From Anaerolineales bacterium (lineage in GTDB: Bacteria; Chloroflexota; Anaerolineae; 4572-78; J111), in the NCBI GenBank assembly GCA_020634935.1, contig JACKAT010000024.1, positions 1 through 64,000 of the forward strand: a stretch of DNA of 64,000 nt, given 5' to 3'. The translations under genes and the position numbers were made by a program. The number at the start of each line of letters is the position of its first letter. Positions within the stretch are counted from its first letter, which is position 1. Below the pieces are notes generated by a model. That model ran no database searches and was not told the origin of the DNA. It saw only the letters and a program-made list of their open reading frames with translations. Positions 14,629 through 23,265 of this stretch are shown here, piece after piece.

Positions 14629-15405
14629 TCTAAAACCCAACACAAAGAAGATGGCAATCAGAATCGGCTGGTGGATGAGATAAATCAAAAGTGAGTGCCG
14701 CCCCAAAAATCGCAGCCCGATCACCAGCGAATTATCGCTGAAATCCGGTAATGAAAACTGCCGCAGTCGGTCTCGATACAGGGTATAGCCGGTAAAAATC
14801 CCGATCAAGGTAATGCCGCCGTAAGGCAGCACCGGATAATAATCGACCATCGCCCGGCCCTGCTGCTTTAGCCCCAACCAGATCAGCCAGGCATAGTTTA
14901 CGATAATGCCATCGATGTAAAGCCCGACGCCAATCATCACCAGGCCGATGAGTAGAGTCAGCCAGCGGTTGAGCCGCAAAAACGGATAGCTGGTCATAAT
15001 CGAAAAGCCGATCAGATGCAGAATGCCGAAAATCACAAAGCCCCGGCCGATAAAAAAGTAGGTTCCTATGGTAATTACCAGGCCCCAACCGAATATCTTT
15101 GCCCCTCGGAGAAAATATTTGAAGAAAAGATGGGTTTCGCCGCATTGAACTTCGCGGTTATAGCTAAGCGTCAGCGAGATGCCGGCTATAAACAGAAATT
15201 GGGTAGCAATGGTCCGGGCAAACCACTGCCACGGGCCGACGAAGAGGTTGCCTTGGTACAAGCCAAAGAAATGTAAATCCCACACAAAATGGTAAAAAAC
15301 CATCTGGATGATAGCCAGAGCGCGCAGGGTGTCGATTTCCAACAAGCGAGCCGCTGGGTTTTTTACCTGCGTTGCAACGGCTGTCGTTGATATTTCAGCC
15401 ATCAT
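14623..15405 (-). CDS. DUF1624 / heparan-alpha-glucosaminide N-acetyltransferase-like membrane protein
   Basis: 260 residues with about seven hydrophobic segments. The N-terminal LLEIDTLRALAIIQMVFYHF carries the conserved Arg and His region of the DUF1624/HGSNAT-like acyltransferase family, followed by FLFIAGISLTLSYNR. Members are believed to transfer acyl groups across the membrane to sugars. The start can be either of two adjacent ATGs after GAGGTTC. Its 3' end runs into the degenerate final unit of the 42-bp repeat array, so the array may have grown into the end of the gene. A GGACTTACGC element lies upstream. Confidence 0.78.
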   Translation of the reverse strand: MMAEISTTAVATQVKNPAARLLEIDTLRALAIIQMVFYHFVWDLHFFGLYQGNLFVGPWQWFARTIATQFLFIAGISLTLSYNREVQCGETHLFFKYFLRGAKIFGWGLVITIGTYFFIGRGFVIFGILHLIGFSIMTSYPFLRLNRWLTLLIGLVMIGVGLYIDGIIVNYAWLIWLGLKQQGRAMVDYYPVLPYGGITLIGIFTGYTLYRDRLRQFSLPDFSDNSLVIGLRFLGRHSLLIYLIHQPILIAIFFVLGFRP

Positions 15406-15424
15406 TTAGAACCTCAGAAACTAC

Positions 15425-15545
15425 AGGACTTACGCAAAAACCCAGGTAACAGTCACTTATTGTCAATAAATCAACATCTGAGTCGCTCAGACAGGTTGAT
15501 TTAGCGTGTTCAAGTGACTGTCACCTTTGGGACTGCGTAAGTCCT
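15425..15545. repeat. GGACTTACGC palindromic element, copy 1
   Basis: Ends CAGGACTTACGC / GCGTAAGTCCTG enclose an inner AGGTAACAGTCACTT...AAGTGACTGTCACCT pair and a core with TCAACATCTG...CAGACAGGTTGA dyads. No coding capacity. Confidence 0.85.
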
Positions 15546-15547
15546 GA

Positions 15548-16741
15548 CTAATAATCAAATGTATCACACGGTCCAATCCACAGTTGGCGCGTTTGATCGA
15601 ACCGCCAGCCGGGTGTGTCGAGTTCAAGCGGCTGGCGCGGCCAGCCAGCCTCGATGCGGGCCACGGTGTCTGCCCAAGAGCGAATACCCCCCAGCGCGTC
15701 GTGAGCCTCAACATTGCACGCGCCCACGGCCGCCGCCATCGTCACTGAGTCGGTCGGGGCGTAATCGCGGAGAAGGGCGGCCAGAAAACCCGCAATCGCC
15801 GAGTCGCCGGCCCCGGTCGTGCCGACGGGATTGGTTTGGAAGATCGGCACCCAAAACTCACGATTGGCCCAGCGCGCCGTGTCGGCCGGTTGGGCGCGTC
15901 CCGCCTGCTGCAAAGCCGCTGCGTCGGCCGTACGCAGATACATGCCCAAATGGCCGGCCTTGAGCAGTACGATTTTGGGACCCATCGCCAGCAGCCCAGC
16001 CGCAATATTTGACAGTAGTTCGGGCGTGATGGGCGTTTGCCCCTCGCTCACTGAAGCGAATATCGCCGGATGAAGTGTTAGCAAAACTTCTTCGATACTG
16101 GGTACAAACAAATCAACGTAAGGCAGTGTCTGCTTGAGAATGGCCGGCCAGTTGGCCTGGCCCGATGGCGCGTTGGGATCGGGCATAGCCATATCCAGCG
16201 AGGTCGTAACGCCGGTGGCTTTGGCCCGTCGGAACATTTCAACCAGTTCCGCACCGTTAGCCTGGTAAAACCGCTTCATTAGCGGCGGATAGCCAAAATG
16301 AAACAGATCAACCTGATTGAGCAGGTTGTAATCAATGTCATCCGCGCCAAAGGTGTCATTGGGGCCGGGACAGTGCAGAAAGAGGCGGTCGGTATTGGGC
16401 GGGCTGAGAATAATGGTGTACGAACTGGCTTCGCCCGGAGAGATGATCATGCCTTCGGTGAGGTGAGGTGATGATCTTCGGACGATGTCCAAAATCGCCC
16501 GTCCGAAAATATCGTCGCCAATTTTGCCCATCAACCGGGTATCAATGCCCAGTTTGTGCAGCGCCTGCCCGGTGTTGGAGACCGCGCCGCCGGTTGACAT
16601 TAAAATGGGTCCGGTTTCAATCAATCGTCCAGGCCGAAAGGTAGCGGCGAAATCACCCACCCCAATAATCGAGGGGATGACATCTAAACAAATATGACCG
16701 GCTACGACGCAAGATTTGGGAGATGATGGCGTTAATGTCAT
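15548..16741 (-). CDS. PfkB-family carbohydrate kinase
   Basis: 397 residues, slightly longer than the usual ~310-330. The N-terminus CVVAGHICLDVIPSI and the Gly-rich STGGAVSNTGQALHKLG substrate loop are typical of ribokinase-fold kinases. The C-terminal PVGTTGAGDSAIAGFLAALL is PfkB signature 2 with the catalytic Asp in GAGDS. It would phosphorylate a sugar or nucleoside using ATP in the cytoplasm. It lies 20 bp downstream of the Gfo/Idh/MocA dehydrogenase on the same strand, so the pair probably forms a sugar-catabolic operon, perhaps for a substrate of the ABC system at 7-12 kb (inference). The substrate is unknown. Confidence 0.88.
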   Translation of the reverse strand: MTLTPSSPKSCVVAGHICLDVIPSIIGVGDFAATFRPGRLIETGPILMSTGGAVSNTGQALHKLGIDTRLMGKIGDDIFGRAILDIVRRSSPHLTEGMIISPGEASSYTIILSPPNTDRLFLHCPGPNDTFGADDIDYNLLNQVDLFHFGYPPLMKRFYQANGAELVEMFRRAKATGVTTSLDMAMPDPNAPSGQANWPAILKQTLPYVDLFVPSIEEVLLTLHPAIFASVSEGQTPITPELLSNIAAGLLAMGPKIVLLKAGHLGMYLRTADAAALQQAGRAQPADTARWANREFWVPIFQTNPVGTTGAGDSAIAGFLAALLRDYAPTDSVTMAAAVGACNVEAHDALGGIRSWADTVARIEAGWPRQPLELDTPGWRFDQTRQLWIGPCDTFDY

Positions 16742-16761
16742 TTTAGTGTCAGGCCACCAAC

Positions 16762-17763
16762 CTACAGTTTGACGACTTGACCCGAAGCCGCCGATTGATA
16801 GGTGGCGAGCATGCTTTTCAAAAACTCACGGCTTAGACTGAGCGGGACCACCGGCTCGGCTCCGTCGAGGATACACGCCTCCATCGCTTGGACCTCACAC
16901 AAATAAGGATCGACCGCCGGAAAGGTGATCGTCTCTTCTTGGTCGTCGATAGTGCTCAGGATAAGGCGACTGTCGCGGCCTTCAAGCCCAGGCTTCCAAG
17001 GTTCGATGATATTGATCGTGCCTTTGTCACCTACGATATAGACCGCCTCTCGAAACGCGGTGCGAAATCCGGAGGAAACCTGAGCCACAGCGCCGCTTTT
17101 AAACTTCAATTGGGCCCGCATGGCCACATCAACCTGGCTCTCGCCCACAATTTGGTCGGCCCACACGCCCGTTGGGGCGCGCCCGCCGGTCATGAAAACG
17201 GCCATGCTGTTGGGATAAACGCCCACATCCCAGGCCGCTCCGCCCTCTAAATCACTTTGCAGCCGCACATTGGCCGCGTTTTCCGGCGGCAGATAGAAGT
17301 TGAACCAACTGTTGATCAATTGAATCTGGCCCAGTTGACCTTCACCGATCATCTCCCGCACCCGTTGCGTTTGGGGATGGTGCAGATACATAAAGGCTTC
17401 AAAAATCGTCACCCCGCCATCAACCGCCGCCGATTCGACCTGGTCGAACTCCTCCATACTAATGACCAGCGGCTTTTCGCATAAAACATGCTTGCCTGCC
17501 TCCGCTGCTTTGATGGTCCACTCGCAGTGGAGTCCATTGGGCAGGGCATTGTAGATGACGTCGATATCCGGATCGGCCAGCAGGTCTTCATAACTGCCGT
17601 GCGCCTTGGGGATGCCTTTTTCTTGGGCGTAGGCCTGCGCCCGCTCTAAATTTCGGCTGCCAACCGCTACTAACTCGCTGCGTGCAGATTGGCGGATGGG
17701 ATCGATTAAGGCATTATTGATCTTAGCCGTCGTCAGTAAGGCCCATCGAATTTTATCACTCAT
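16762..17763 (-). CDS. Gfo/Idh/MocA-family oxidoreductase
   Basis: 333 residues. The N-terminal Rossmann domain begins IRWALLTTAKINNALIDPIR, where the usual GxGxxG is replaced by TTAKIN, as in dimeric dihydrodiol-dehydrogenase-like members. VLCEKPLV (near residue 96) is the hallmark EKP motif with the catalytic Lys. GGAAWDVGVYPNSMAVF contains the conserved substrate-side Asp and Tyr. It would oxidise or reduce a sugar or cyclitol with NAD(P). GAGGTAATTATCA precedes the ATG. It is the first gene of a two-gene reverse-strand unit with the PfkB kinase. Confidence 0.9.
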   Translation of the reverse strand: MSDKIRWALLTTAKINNALIDPIRQSARSELVAVGSRNLERAQAYAQEKGIPKAHGSYEDLLADPDIDVIYNALPNGLHCEWTIKAAEAGKHVLCEKPLVISMEEFDQVESAAVDGGVTIFEAFMYLHHPQTQRVREMIGEGQLGQIQLINSWFNFYLPPENAANVRLQSDLEGGAAWDVGVYPNSMAVFMTGGRAPTGVWADQIVGESQVDVAMRAQLKFKSGAVAQVSSGFRTAFREAVYIVGDKGTINIIEPWKPGLEGRDSRLILSTIDDQEETITFPAVDPYLCEVQAMEACILDGAEPVVPLSLSREFLKSMLATYQSAASGQVVKL

Positions 17764-17810
17764 TGATAATTACCTCGTGTTGGTATAATTGGGAATTTGC
17801 AATATTTTTG

Positions 17811-17975
17811 ACTCAAGTTGTCACCCCGGTGTTCAAATTGGGGAGTAGGGAATAAGGAGTAGGGATTAGGGGACTAAAAACCAATTAGTTCCTACTGCTT
17901 ATTCCTTACTTCCTCCGGGGTTAGGACTGAAACTGTGAATTTTTGATATTTCTTGGATAGGGTAGCAACTTGAGT
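17811..17975. repeat. intergenic element with ACTCAAGTTG ends
   Basis: Inverted ends ACTCAAGTTGTCACCC and GGGTAGCAACTTGAGT enclose an inner inverted pair (GGAATAAGGAGTAGG and CCTACTGCTTATTCC-type). A single similar end occurs at 23016-23032, and an element with the same outer TAACTCAAGT/ACTTGAGTTA ends lies at 62986-63126. Non-coding. Confidence 0.7.
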
Positions 17976-18009
17976 TATTTTAAAGCTTAAGCCCCGGTTG
18001 GGCAATTTG

Positions 18010-19227
18010 TCATGGACCGACCGGCTTCTCCACTACGCCCCGCGTCAGCGGTCGCTCCGAGATCGGCAGGTGGATCACCGCTGCCACAACCCCCAGCACA
18101 ATAGCCGCGATCCAAACGCTGTTGTACGAGCCGGTGGTATCGTAGATGCGGCCGCCCAACCAGACGCCCAAAAAACTACCGACTTGATGCCAGAAGAAGA
18201 CAATCCCGTACAGCGTTGTCATATAACGCGAGCCAAAAATTTGGGCGACCATGCCGCTGGTAAGCGGTACCGTCGCCAGCCATAGAAACCCAATAGCCCC
18301 ACCAAAGATGAGCGACGACACATCGGTAATGGGCAGCATGAGAAACAGTGCGATGACAATGGCTCGCGTAAAATAGAGCAGGGCCAGCAGCGTCTTTTTA
18401 CGATAGCGATCGCCCAACCAGCCGAACAAATATGAGCCAAATACGTTCGACAGGCCAATCAGCGCCAACGCCGTCGCCCCAGCCATCGGCGATACCCCCT
18501 GATCGGCCAGAAAGGCGGGCAGATGGGTGGCGATAAAGGCCACGTGGAAGCCGCACACAAAGAAGCCAGCGTTGAGCAGCCAGTAGCCGGAATGTTGGCC
18601 GGCCTTGGTCAAAATCTGCGGCAGCGAGTTGGTTTCAAACCCGTCGAGGATGTCTTGCGCATCGTCGGCTGGCCGGTTGGGAAAGCCCAATGCCAGTAAG
18701 GCAATCGTGCCCACTATGGCGGCCATGATCGCAAAGGATGTCTGCCAGCCGAAACTAGAGAGCATCGCTTGGGCTGCCGGAACAACCAGAAACATGCCCA
18801 GCGATCCCGCCGCCGTGGTAATCCCAAACGCCGAGGTTCGCCGCTCCGGCGGCACCATCTGGGCAATCGCGCCCAGTACCACCACATAAGTAGTGCTGCT
18901 CAAAGCCAGACCGGCCATAAGCCCCAGCGACAAGTACAGCCCGGCCGCCCCACTGATAACCGGCGCCAGCAACAAACTGACCGCGTAGACCACTCCACCG
19001 GCCAGCACAATCCAGCGCGAGCCAAACCGGTCGGCAATCACGGCCATCAGCGGCAGACCAAGAATGATATTTTGCAGCGCAATCGCCAGGCTGTAGACCT
19101 CACGGCCCGTGCCTAAATCGTCGCTAATCGGCTGGAGAAAAATCCCGAACGCCTGCCGCACGCCCATGCTGATCGTCACCACCAGCGCGCCGCAAATGAT
19201 GACCAGGATATATTTTTGGCGTAACAT
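18010..19227 (-). CDS. MFS transporter
   Basis: 405 residues with about 12 hydrophobic segments, from YILVIICGALVVTISMGVRQ to VWIAAIVLGVVAAVIHLPIS. IADRFGSRWIVLAGG and WLGDRYRKKTLLALL are the two copies of the major-facilitator motif A (cytoplasmic loop 2-3 and its repeat). The protein starts immediately after the HxlR stop (TAA ATG), so the two are translated from one message and the transporter is probably the regulator's target, for example an exporter of a toxic compound (inference). The substrate cannot be told. Confidence 0.9.
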   Translation of the reverse strand: MLRQKYILVIICGALVVTISMGVRQAFGIFLQPISDDLGTGREVYSLAIALQNIILGLPLMAVIADRFGSRWIVLAGGVVYAVSLLLAPVISGAAGLYLSLGLMAGLALSSTTYVVVLGAIAQMVPPERRTSAFGITTAAGSLGMFLVVPAAQAMLSSFGWQTSFAIMAAIVGTIALLALGFPNRPADDAQDILDGFETNSLPQILTKAGQHSGYWLLNAGFFVCGFHVAFIATHLPAFLADQGVSPMAGATALALIGLSNVFGSYLFGWLGDRYRKKTLLALLYFTRAIVIALFLMLPITDVSSLIFGGAIGFLWLATVPLTSGMVAQIFGSRYMTTLYGIVFFWHQVGSFLGVWLGGRIYDTTGSYNSVWIAAIVLGVVAAVIHLPISERPLTRGVVEKPVGP

Positions 19228-19605
19228 TTAGCCCGCTTTCTGAGATCGAGCCGGTTCCGGCTCCTCCAATAGTCTGACGATATGGCGATGATTAGCCGCG
19301 CCCCACTGCGCGATCATATCCAGGACAGGCTTCAATGTCTCGCCGAACTCGCTCAATGCGTACTCCACTTTAGGCGGCACTTCGGGATAGACGGTTCGAT
19401 TAACCAAGCCGTCCCGTTCCAAATCCCGTAACTGCTGGGTCAGCATTTTGGGGGTGATATCGGGCAGCTCGCGCCTGAACTGGCCGAAGCGCAGCACGCC
19501 CTGTTGGTGCAGCTTCCACAAAATACGCGGCTTCCATTTGCCGCTCAGCAGCTCTAAACTGGTTTCGACCGGACAACCGTGTATTCTACCGTTTGAGATA
19601 CTCAT
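19228..19605 (-). CDS. HxlR-family winged-helix transcriptional regulator
   Basis: 125 residues. CPVETSLELLSGKWKPRILW is the family signature, with the frequently redox-active Cys at residue 11. LRFGQFRRELPDITPKMLTQ forms the recognition helix region and PPKVEYALSEFGETL the wing. HxlR proteins sense aldehydes, quinones or oxidants. It is the first gene of a two-gene unit with the MFS transporter. A dyad that overlaps its own -35 region (19640-19662) suggests autoregulation. Confidence 0.92.
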   Translation of the reverse strand: MSISNGRIHGCPVETSLELLSGKWKPRILWKLHQQGVLRFGQFRRELPDITPKMLTQQLRDLERDGLVNRTVYPEVPPKVEYALSEFGETLKPVLDMIAQWGAANHRHIVRLLEEPEPARSQKAG

Positions 19606-19625
19606 TATAGTTTCCTTTTGGGTAC

Positions 19626-19662
19626 TATATCACCAGAAAGTACATACTTCACAAGTGTATAC
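19626..19662 (-). promoter_or_regulatory. promoter and dyad operator of the hxlR-MFS unit
   Basis: Reverse strand: TTGTGA (19649-19654), 17-bp spacer, GATATA (19626-19631). An imperfect dyad GTACATACTT-CAC-AAGTGTATAC (19640-19662; 8 of 10 positions symmetrical) covers the -35 box and resembles the GTAC-type sites of HxlR regulators. Confidence 0.5.
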
Positions 19663-19848
19663 TGACGTGTTAAACTGTCAAAAATTCCCGTACCGATAAA
19701 TAGTCAGGAGCGGCCGCCGCCAAATTGGTCATCAAAGCCCTAGGCGTATAAACTGTAATCGGCCTAAAATTAAAAAGTGATAGTGGATGGGCTGTCGGCT
19801 TTTAGGACAATAATCGAACCCATTAGGCCGAATAGAGACTGGCTGTGT

Positions 19849-20517
19849 ATGACCCCTAACCTCAATCCAGAAACGAATACCGTCAAGGGCAAAGTGATCT
19901 ACTTTCTGGTTTTGGTTGCCCTCAATCAGTTGATCTACCCGATCACCCAGCAGGGCGGCATCTTTCTAATTCTGTATCAATTTCTCTACGCTTCGATGTT
20001 CGCCGCCGGCATCTATATCGCCAGCGACAGCCGCCGCCACGTGCTTATCACGGCCCTAACCGCTCTGATCTATTTGGTTTTTGGATTTTGGTACGCGCTT
20101 GATCCCACCGATGAGTGGAAAATACTGACCGCCTATTTGGCCCTGATCCCCTTTCTGGCTACGGTGATCAACGTTTTGGTGCGCTATATCTTTCTGGCGC
20201 GATCCGTCACTCGCGATGTGATTTACGCGGCGATCAGTATCTATTTGCTGTTAGGGGCTATCTTTGTGCCGATGTACGGCATTTTAGAGTCGTTGTCGCC
20301 TGGTTCGTTTATCGATGGAGCCGCGCCCGATGGCCCGGTTTCGTGGCAGCAGTTGATTTATTACAGTTACGCCACCCTCACCACAATGGGCTACGGCGAT
20401 GTTTTACCCGTATCGTGGTGGGCGCGCTCCTTCGCCAGCGCCGAGGCCGTTGTCGGTGTTTTGTACCTGGCTATTCTGATGGCGCGGCTGGTTGGTTTGT
20501 ACACGCAAAAAGAGTAG
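19849..20517 (+). CDS. two-pore-helix potassium channel-like membrane protein
   Basis: About 222 residues from ATG 19849 (the frame is open back to GTG 19777 but neither start has a good ribosome-binding site). Several hydrophobic segments are followed by a pore loop YSYATLTTMGYGDVLPVSWW, whose TMGYGD matches the TVGYGD K+ selectivity filter with one change. A final helix follows (VVGVLYLAILMARLVGLY). The arrangement fits the Ion_trans_2 family with extra N-terminal helices. No cytoplasmic RCK/TrkA domain is attached. It probably allows passive K+ flow across the membrane. Regulation is not visible. Confidence 0.8.
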   Translation: MTPNLNPETNTVKGKVIYFLVLVALNQLIYPITQQGGIFLILYQFLYASMFAAGIYIASDSRRHVLITALTALIYLVFGFWYALDPTDEWKILTAYLALIPFLATVINVLVRYIFLARSVTRDVIYAAISIYLLLGAIFVPMYGILESLSPGSFIDGAAPDGPVSWQQLIYYSYATLTTMGYGDVLPVSWWARSFASAEAVVGVLYLAILMARLVGLYTQKE

Positions 20518-20589
20518 GCTATAACTTGCGTAATTGGTATGGGATTGCGGATTTTGTAGTATAAAATAGCTAAAAAATAAAAATATTCT

Positions 20590-20643
20590 GGAGCGACAAA
20601 GCTTGCTTTGTCAAACCTGATCAAAGCTCTGCTTTGATGCTCC
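20590..20643. repeat. GGAGC...GCTCC palindromic repeat, solo copy
   Basis: 54 bp: GGAGC and GCTCC ends enclose two small hairpins, GACAAAGC-TT-GCTTTGTC and ATCAAAGC-TCT-GCTTTGAT, giving a cloverleaf-like fold. Three tandem relatives lie at 62307-62532. Confidence 0.8.
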
Positions 20644-20672
20644 AGACCTTTATCAAAGGAGAGCTTATTCTA

Positions 20673-21284
20673 ATGAAGATTACTGTGCTTGGCGCCGGAA
20701 ATATTGGGGCTACTTTAGGTAAAAAATGGGCGGCTCAAGGCCACGACGTGATCTTTGGCGTTCGAGACGTGACGGCGGCTAAATACCAAACGCTCCTGGA
20801 AACGATGACCGGCCAGGCCGCCGTCGCCCCTACGGTCGAGGCCGCGGCCGCCGCCGAGGTCATCGTTCTGGCGATTCCCGGCGCGGCCGTCAACGAAACC
20901 CTGGCCCAACTGGGCAGCACGCTGGCCGATAAAATTATCATCGATGCCACCAACCAGATCTCACAAGCCGATATGAGCGCCGTTGCGACCATCGCCGCCG
21001 CCGCGCCCCAGGCCAAACTGTTTCGGGCGTTCAACACGTTGGGCTGGGAAAATTTCGAGACCCCTGAGCTAGACAGCGTGCAAATCGATCTGTTTTACTG
21101 CGGCGAATCAAGCGCCGGCCAGGAGACCGTCGATCAATTAATTGCAGATATTGGCCTACGACCGGTTTACCTTGGCGGGCTTGACAAAGCCCCGGTCCTT
21201 GACGCCCTCACCCGACTCTGGTTTACGCTGGCTTATGAGCAAGGCAACGGCCGCCGGTTGGCCTTCAAAATGCTGAGGGCATAA
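20673..21284 (+). CDS. NADPH-dependent F420 reductase / oxidoreductase-like protein (NAD-binding)
   Basis: 203 residues from ATG 20673, fixed by AAGGAGAG upstream; the frame is open 13 codons earlier, but those codons lie inside a palindromic repeat. MKITVLGAGNIGATLGKKWA is a GxGxxG dinucleotide-binding loop, and the VRD after the second strand suggests NADP preference. VVLAIPG-type and FRAFNTLGWENFETP segments match the NADP oxidoreductase coenzyme F420-dependent family. Related proteins reduce F420 or flavin-like substrates; the real substrate is unknown. It seems monocistronic and is followed by the convergent rsgA gene. Confidence 0.8.
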   Translation: MKITVLGAGNIGATLGKKWAAQGHDVIFGVRDVTAAKYQTLLETMTGQAAVAPTVEAAAAAEVIVLAIPGAAVNETLAQLGSTLADKIIIDATNQISQADMSAVATIAAAAPQAKLFRAFNTLGWENFETPELDSVQIDLFYCGESSAGQETVDQLIADIGLRPVYLGGLDKAPVLDALTRLWFTLAYEQGNGRRLAFKMLRA

Positions 21285-21301
21285 CGCGGCCGGTCAGCCG
21301 C

Positions 21302-22387
21302 TTACTTCTTGCTATACTCGTTCTTGCGAAACTTCTTCATCGCTCGGTGGATTTCTTTATCCTTGCGCTTAGAGTCGATCGCCGAATGCCGATCCTGCTT
21401 GCGGTCCAGATAGGCCATCTCTTTGTTTAACTTGAGATAGTTGTCGTACCGTTCGCGTGGTAATTCGCCGGCCTTGACCGCGGCCAGCACGGCACAGCCT
21501 TTTTCCTGCGTATGGCTGCAATCAGGAAAATGGCACGCGATCGCCAACTGCACAATCTCGGCGAAGGCGTCATCCATGCCTTGGTCCGAACTCCACATCT
21601 GCAGCTCCCGCATACCGGGCGTGTCGATCAGCAGCGCCCCGTTCGGCAAGACGATCAACTCACGGTGAGTGGTGGTGTGGCGGCCTTTGGCATCCACTTC
21701 TCTAACCTCGCCGGTTTTCATAATTTCCGCGCCGGCCAGGCGGTTGATCAACGTACTCTTGCCCACCCCCGACGACCCGATAAAGGCGTAGGTCCGGCCG
21801 GGCAGCAATTTGTGGCGCAGTTCGGTTAGGCCGGCACCGGTGGTCGCGCTGGTCGGCACAACAGCCACATTGCGGGCGATGGCGCTAACCTGCTGTTTTT
21901 TCTGATCCAGGTCAGAACAGAGATCGCTCTTGTTCAGAACAATGACCGGCTCGATGCCGCCTTCATGGGCCATGACCAGATAGCGTTCTAATCGTCGGGG
22001 GTTGAAGTTGCTATCCAGGCTTTGCACTAGAAAAATGGTGTCGATGTTGGTTGCCATCACCTGCTCCTGAACCTTCTTGCCGGCGACCTTTCGCGAGAAT
22101 TTGGTGCGTCGAGGCAAAATGTCGTGGATGATGGCTTTATATTCACCCTCAAACAACGACATCGCCACCCAATCACCCACTTTGGGCAGGTCCGACGGGC
22201 TGTCTACTGTATAGAGCAGTTTGCCGGTTACTTCGGCGTCGTACTCCCCGGCGGGGGTCAAGACCAGGTATCGCTCGCGATGTTCAACCGCGACGCGCCC
22301 CACTGCAAAACCGGCTTCTTGGAACGGCTTGAAAGCCGCGGCCAGGTCGGGCCGCCAGCCATATTTTTCAAGGTCTGTCATACACAA
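21302..22387 (-). CDS. rsgA: ribosome small-subunit-dependent GTPase A
   Basis: 361 residues with the circularly permuted GTPase order of RsgA/YjeQ: an N-terminal OB-fold region, then the G4 motif VIVLNKSDLC, then the P-loop GSSGVGKSTLINRL and the G3 motif DTPGMRE. A C-terminal zinc site follows, with CHFPDCSHTQEKGC (Cys, Cys-His, Cys). RsgA checks late 30S ribosomal subunit maturation and releases RbfA. The C-terminus is Lys-rich. The start could be M1 or M3 (ATG 22381). It begins about 20 bp after the end of the upstream 145-residue membrane protein gene on the same strand, so the two may be co-transcribed. Confidence 0.93.
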   Translation of the reverse strand: MCMTDLEKYGWRPDLAAAFKPFQEAGFAVGRVAVEHRERYLVLTPAGEYDAEVTGKLLYTVDSPSDLPKVGDWVAMSLFEGEYKAIIHDILPRRTKFSRKVAGKKVQEQVMATNIDTIFLVQSLDSNFNPRRLERYLVMAHEGGIEPVIVLNKSDLCSDLDQKKQQVSAIARNVAVVPTSATTGAGLTELRHKLLPGRTYAFIGSSGVGKSTLINRLAGAEIMKTGEVREVDAKGRHTTTHRELIVLPNGALLIDTPGMRELQMWSSDQGMDDAFAEIVQLAIACHFPDCSHTQEKGCAVLAAVKAGELPRERYDNYLKLNKEMAYLDRKQDRHSAIDSKRKDKEIHRAMKKFRKNEYSKK

Positions 22388-22408
22388 TCTCTCCAGGCTA
22401 TCGCCGCT

Positions 22409-22846
22409 TTAATCGCCCCACAACAGCGGTTTGAGGCCGCCGTACAACCGGGCTGTATCTCGGATATACAAACCAAACGCCGGCCACCAGATCAGATCAT
22501 TGGTCACTATCGTCCAGCCAAAGGCCACCGGCAGCAGCCCTTGAGACGCCGACCAAACGAACCCAATCGGGCCGAGAATTTTTCCCAACAGGCCAATAAC
22601 GATCAGATGCCGGTGATAACCCGGCCGCCGAGCCGCCCACCAGTAAGCCGGGGCGTAAACCAGCACAAACATACCCACGACCTGCCATAGGGCTAGATAG
22701 CTGGGCTGGGGTGCATCGATCAATTTAAAAAATAGGGTGGGGAACAAAGTCGTCACACTGCCCCAGATGAAGTTATATAGTGCGGCGGCATAGAACCAGG
22801 GGCTGTACTTTCTTAGCGCCGTGTCGAATTCTAGGTTATGGACCAT
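22409..22846 (-). CDS. small membrane protein of unknown function
   Basis: 145 residues with four hydrophobic segments (for example FYAAALYNFIWGSVTTLFPT, LALWQVVGMFVLVYAPAYWW, LIVIGLLGKILGPIGFVW and VTNDLIWWPAFGLYI). The Trp/Tyr-rich character and the 'NDLIWWPAF' ending are distinctive, but no named family was recognised. It lies upstream of rsgA on the same strand. Confidence 0.7.
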   Translation of the reverse strand: MVHNLEFDTALRKYSPWFYAAALYNFIWGSVTTLFPTLFFKLIDAPQPSYLALWQVVGMFVLVYAPAYWWAARRPGYHRHLIVIGLLGKILGPIGFVWSASQGLLPVAFGWTIVTNDLIWWPAFGLYIRDTARLYGGLKPLLWGD

Positions 22847-22855
22847 TAAAGCGAG

Positions 22856-22990
22856 AGTTTCTCTTGGGTCTCCAACATTTCGAGTAACTGCCGGGGCGTT
22901 ACAATGACGCTGCGACCGGCTGTTGATCCGGCCGTAATACCTTACTATGGGATAATACCGCGATGATATCCCGAAACTGAAATTCGGTCA
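22856..22990 (-). pseudogene. frameshifted remnant resembling the C-terminus of a PIN-type toxin
   Basis: On the reverse strand one frame reads EFQFRDIIAVLSHSKVLRP and ends at a stop. A second frame, reached by a shift, reads VIVTPRQLLEMLETQEKLSL and then stops at 22856. 'TPRQLLEML' is like the last strand and helix of PIN-domain proteins. There is no start codon and the two parts are out of frame, so it is treated as a decayed gene end. The assignment is weak. Confidence 0.3.
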
Positions 22991-23049
22991 ATTTATTAAG
23001 ACCTAAAACTTAAATAACCCAAGTTGCTACCCATCAGACCGGTTTTGGA

Positions 23050-23192
23050 TAGGACTTACGCAGTTGGGTATAACGAACGAGGTGACAGTCACTTAGCGGC
23101 GATAAATCGACCTGTTAGGGCAAAGCGGACATTCATTTTCAGCAAAAAGTGACTGTCACCTGGGTTCAATACATTCAACTGCGTAAGTCCTA
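23050..23192. repeat. GGACTTACGC palindromic element, copy 2
   Basis: Perfect 16-bp inverted ends TAGGACTTACGCAGTT and AACTGCGTAAGTCCTA, an inner GGTGACAGTCACTT/AAGTGACTGTCACC pair, and a core that is the reverse complement of the cores in copies 3 and 4. The rest of the 22.99-23.26 kb gap shows no gene. Confidence 0.9.
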
Positions 23193-23265
23193 ATATTTTG
23201 ATTCGCTCTCGCTAGATTGTCAGATTTAGCTGATTTGACCGGGATTCCTCTCGCCAAAACCGGGG

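Noticed and set aside
14082..14694. Long open frames of 180-190 codons on both strands across the 42-bp repeats
   Set aside because: They exist because the repeat unit is a multiple of three and lacks stops in several frames. No start has a ribosome-binding site, and the encoded sequences are pure 14-residue repeats.
17811..17975. An insertion sequence in the gap between the Gfo/Idh/MocA and MFS genes
   Set aside because: Inverted ends are present but there is no transposase frame; it is reported only as a repeat.
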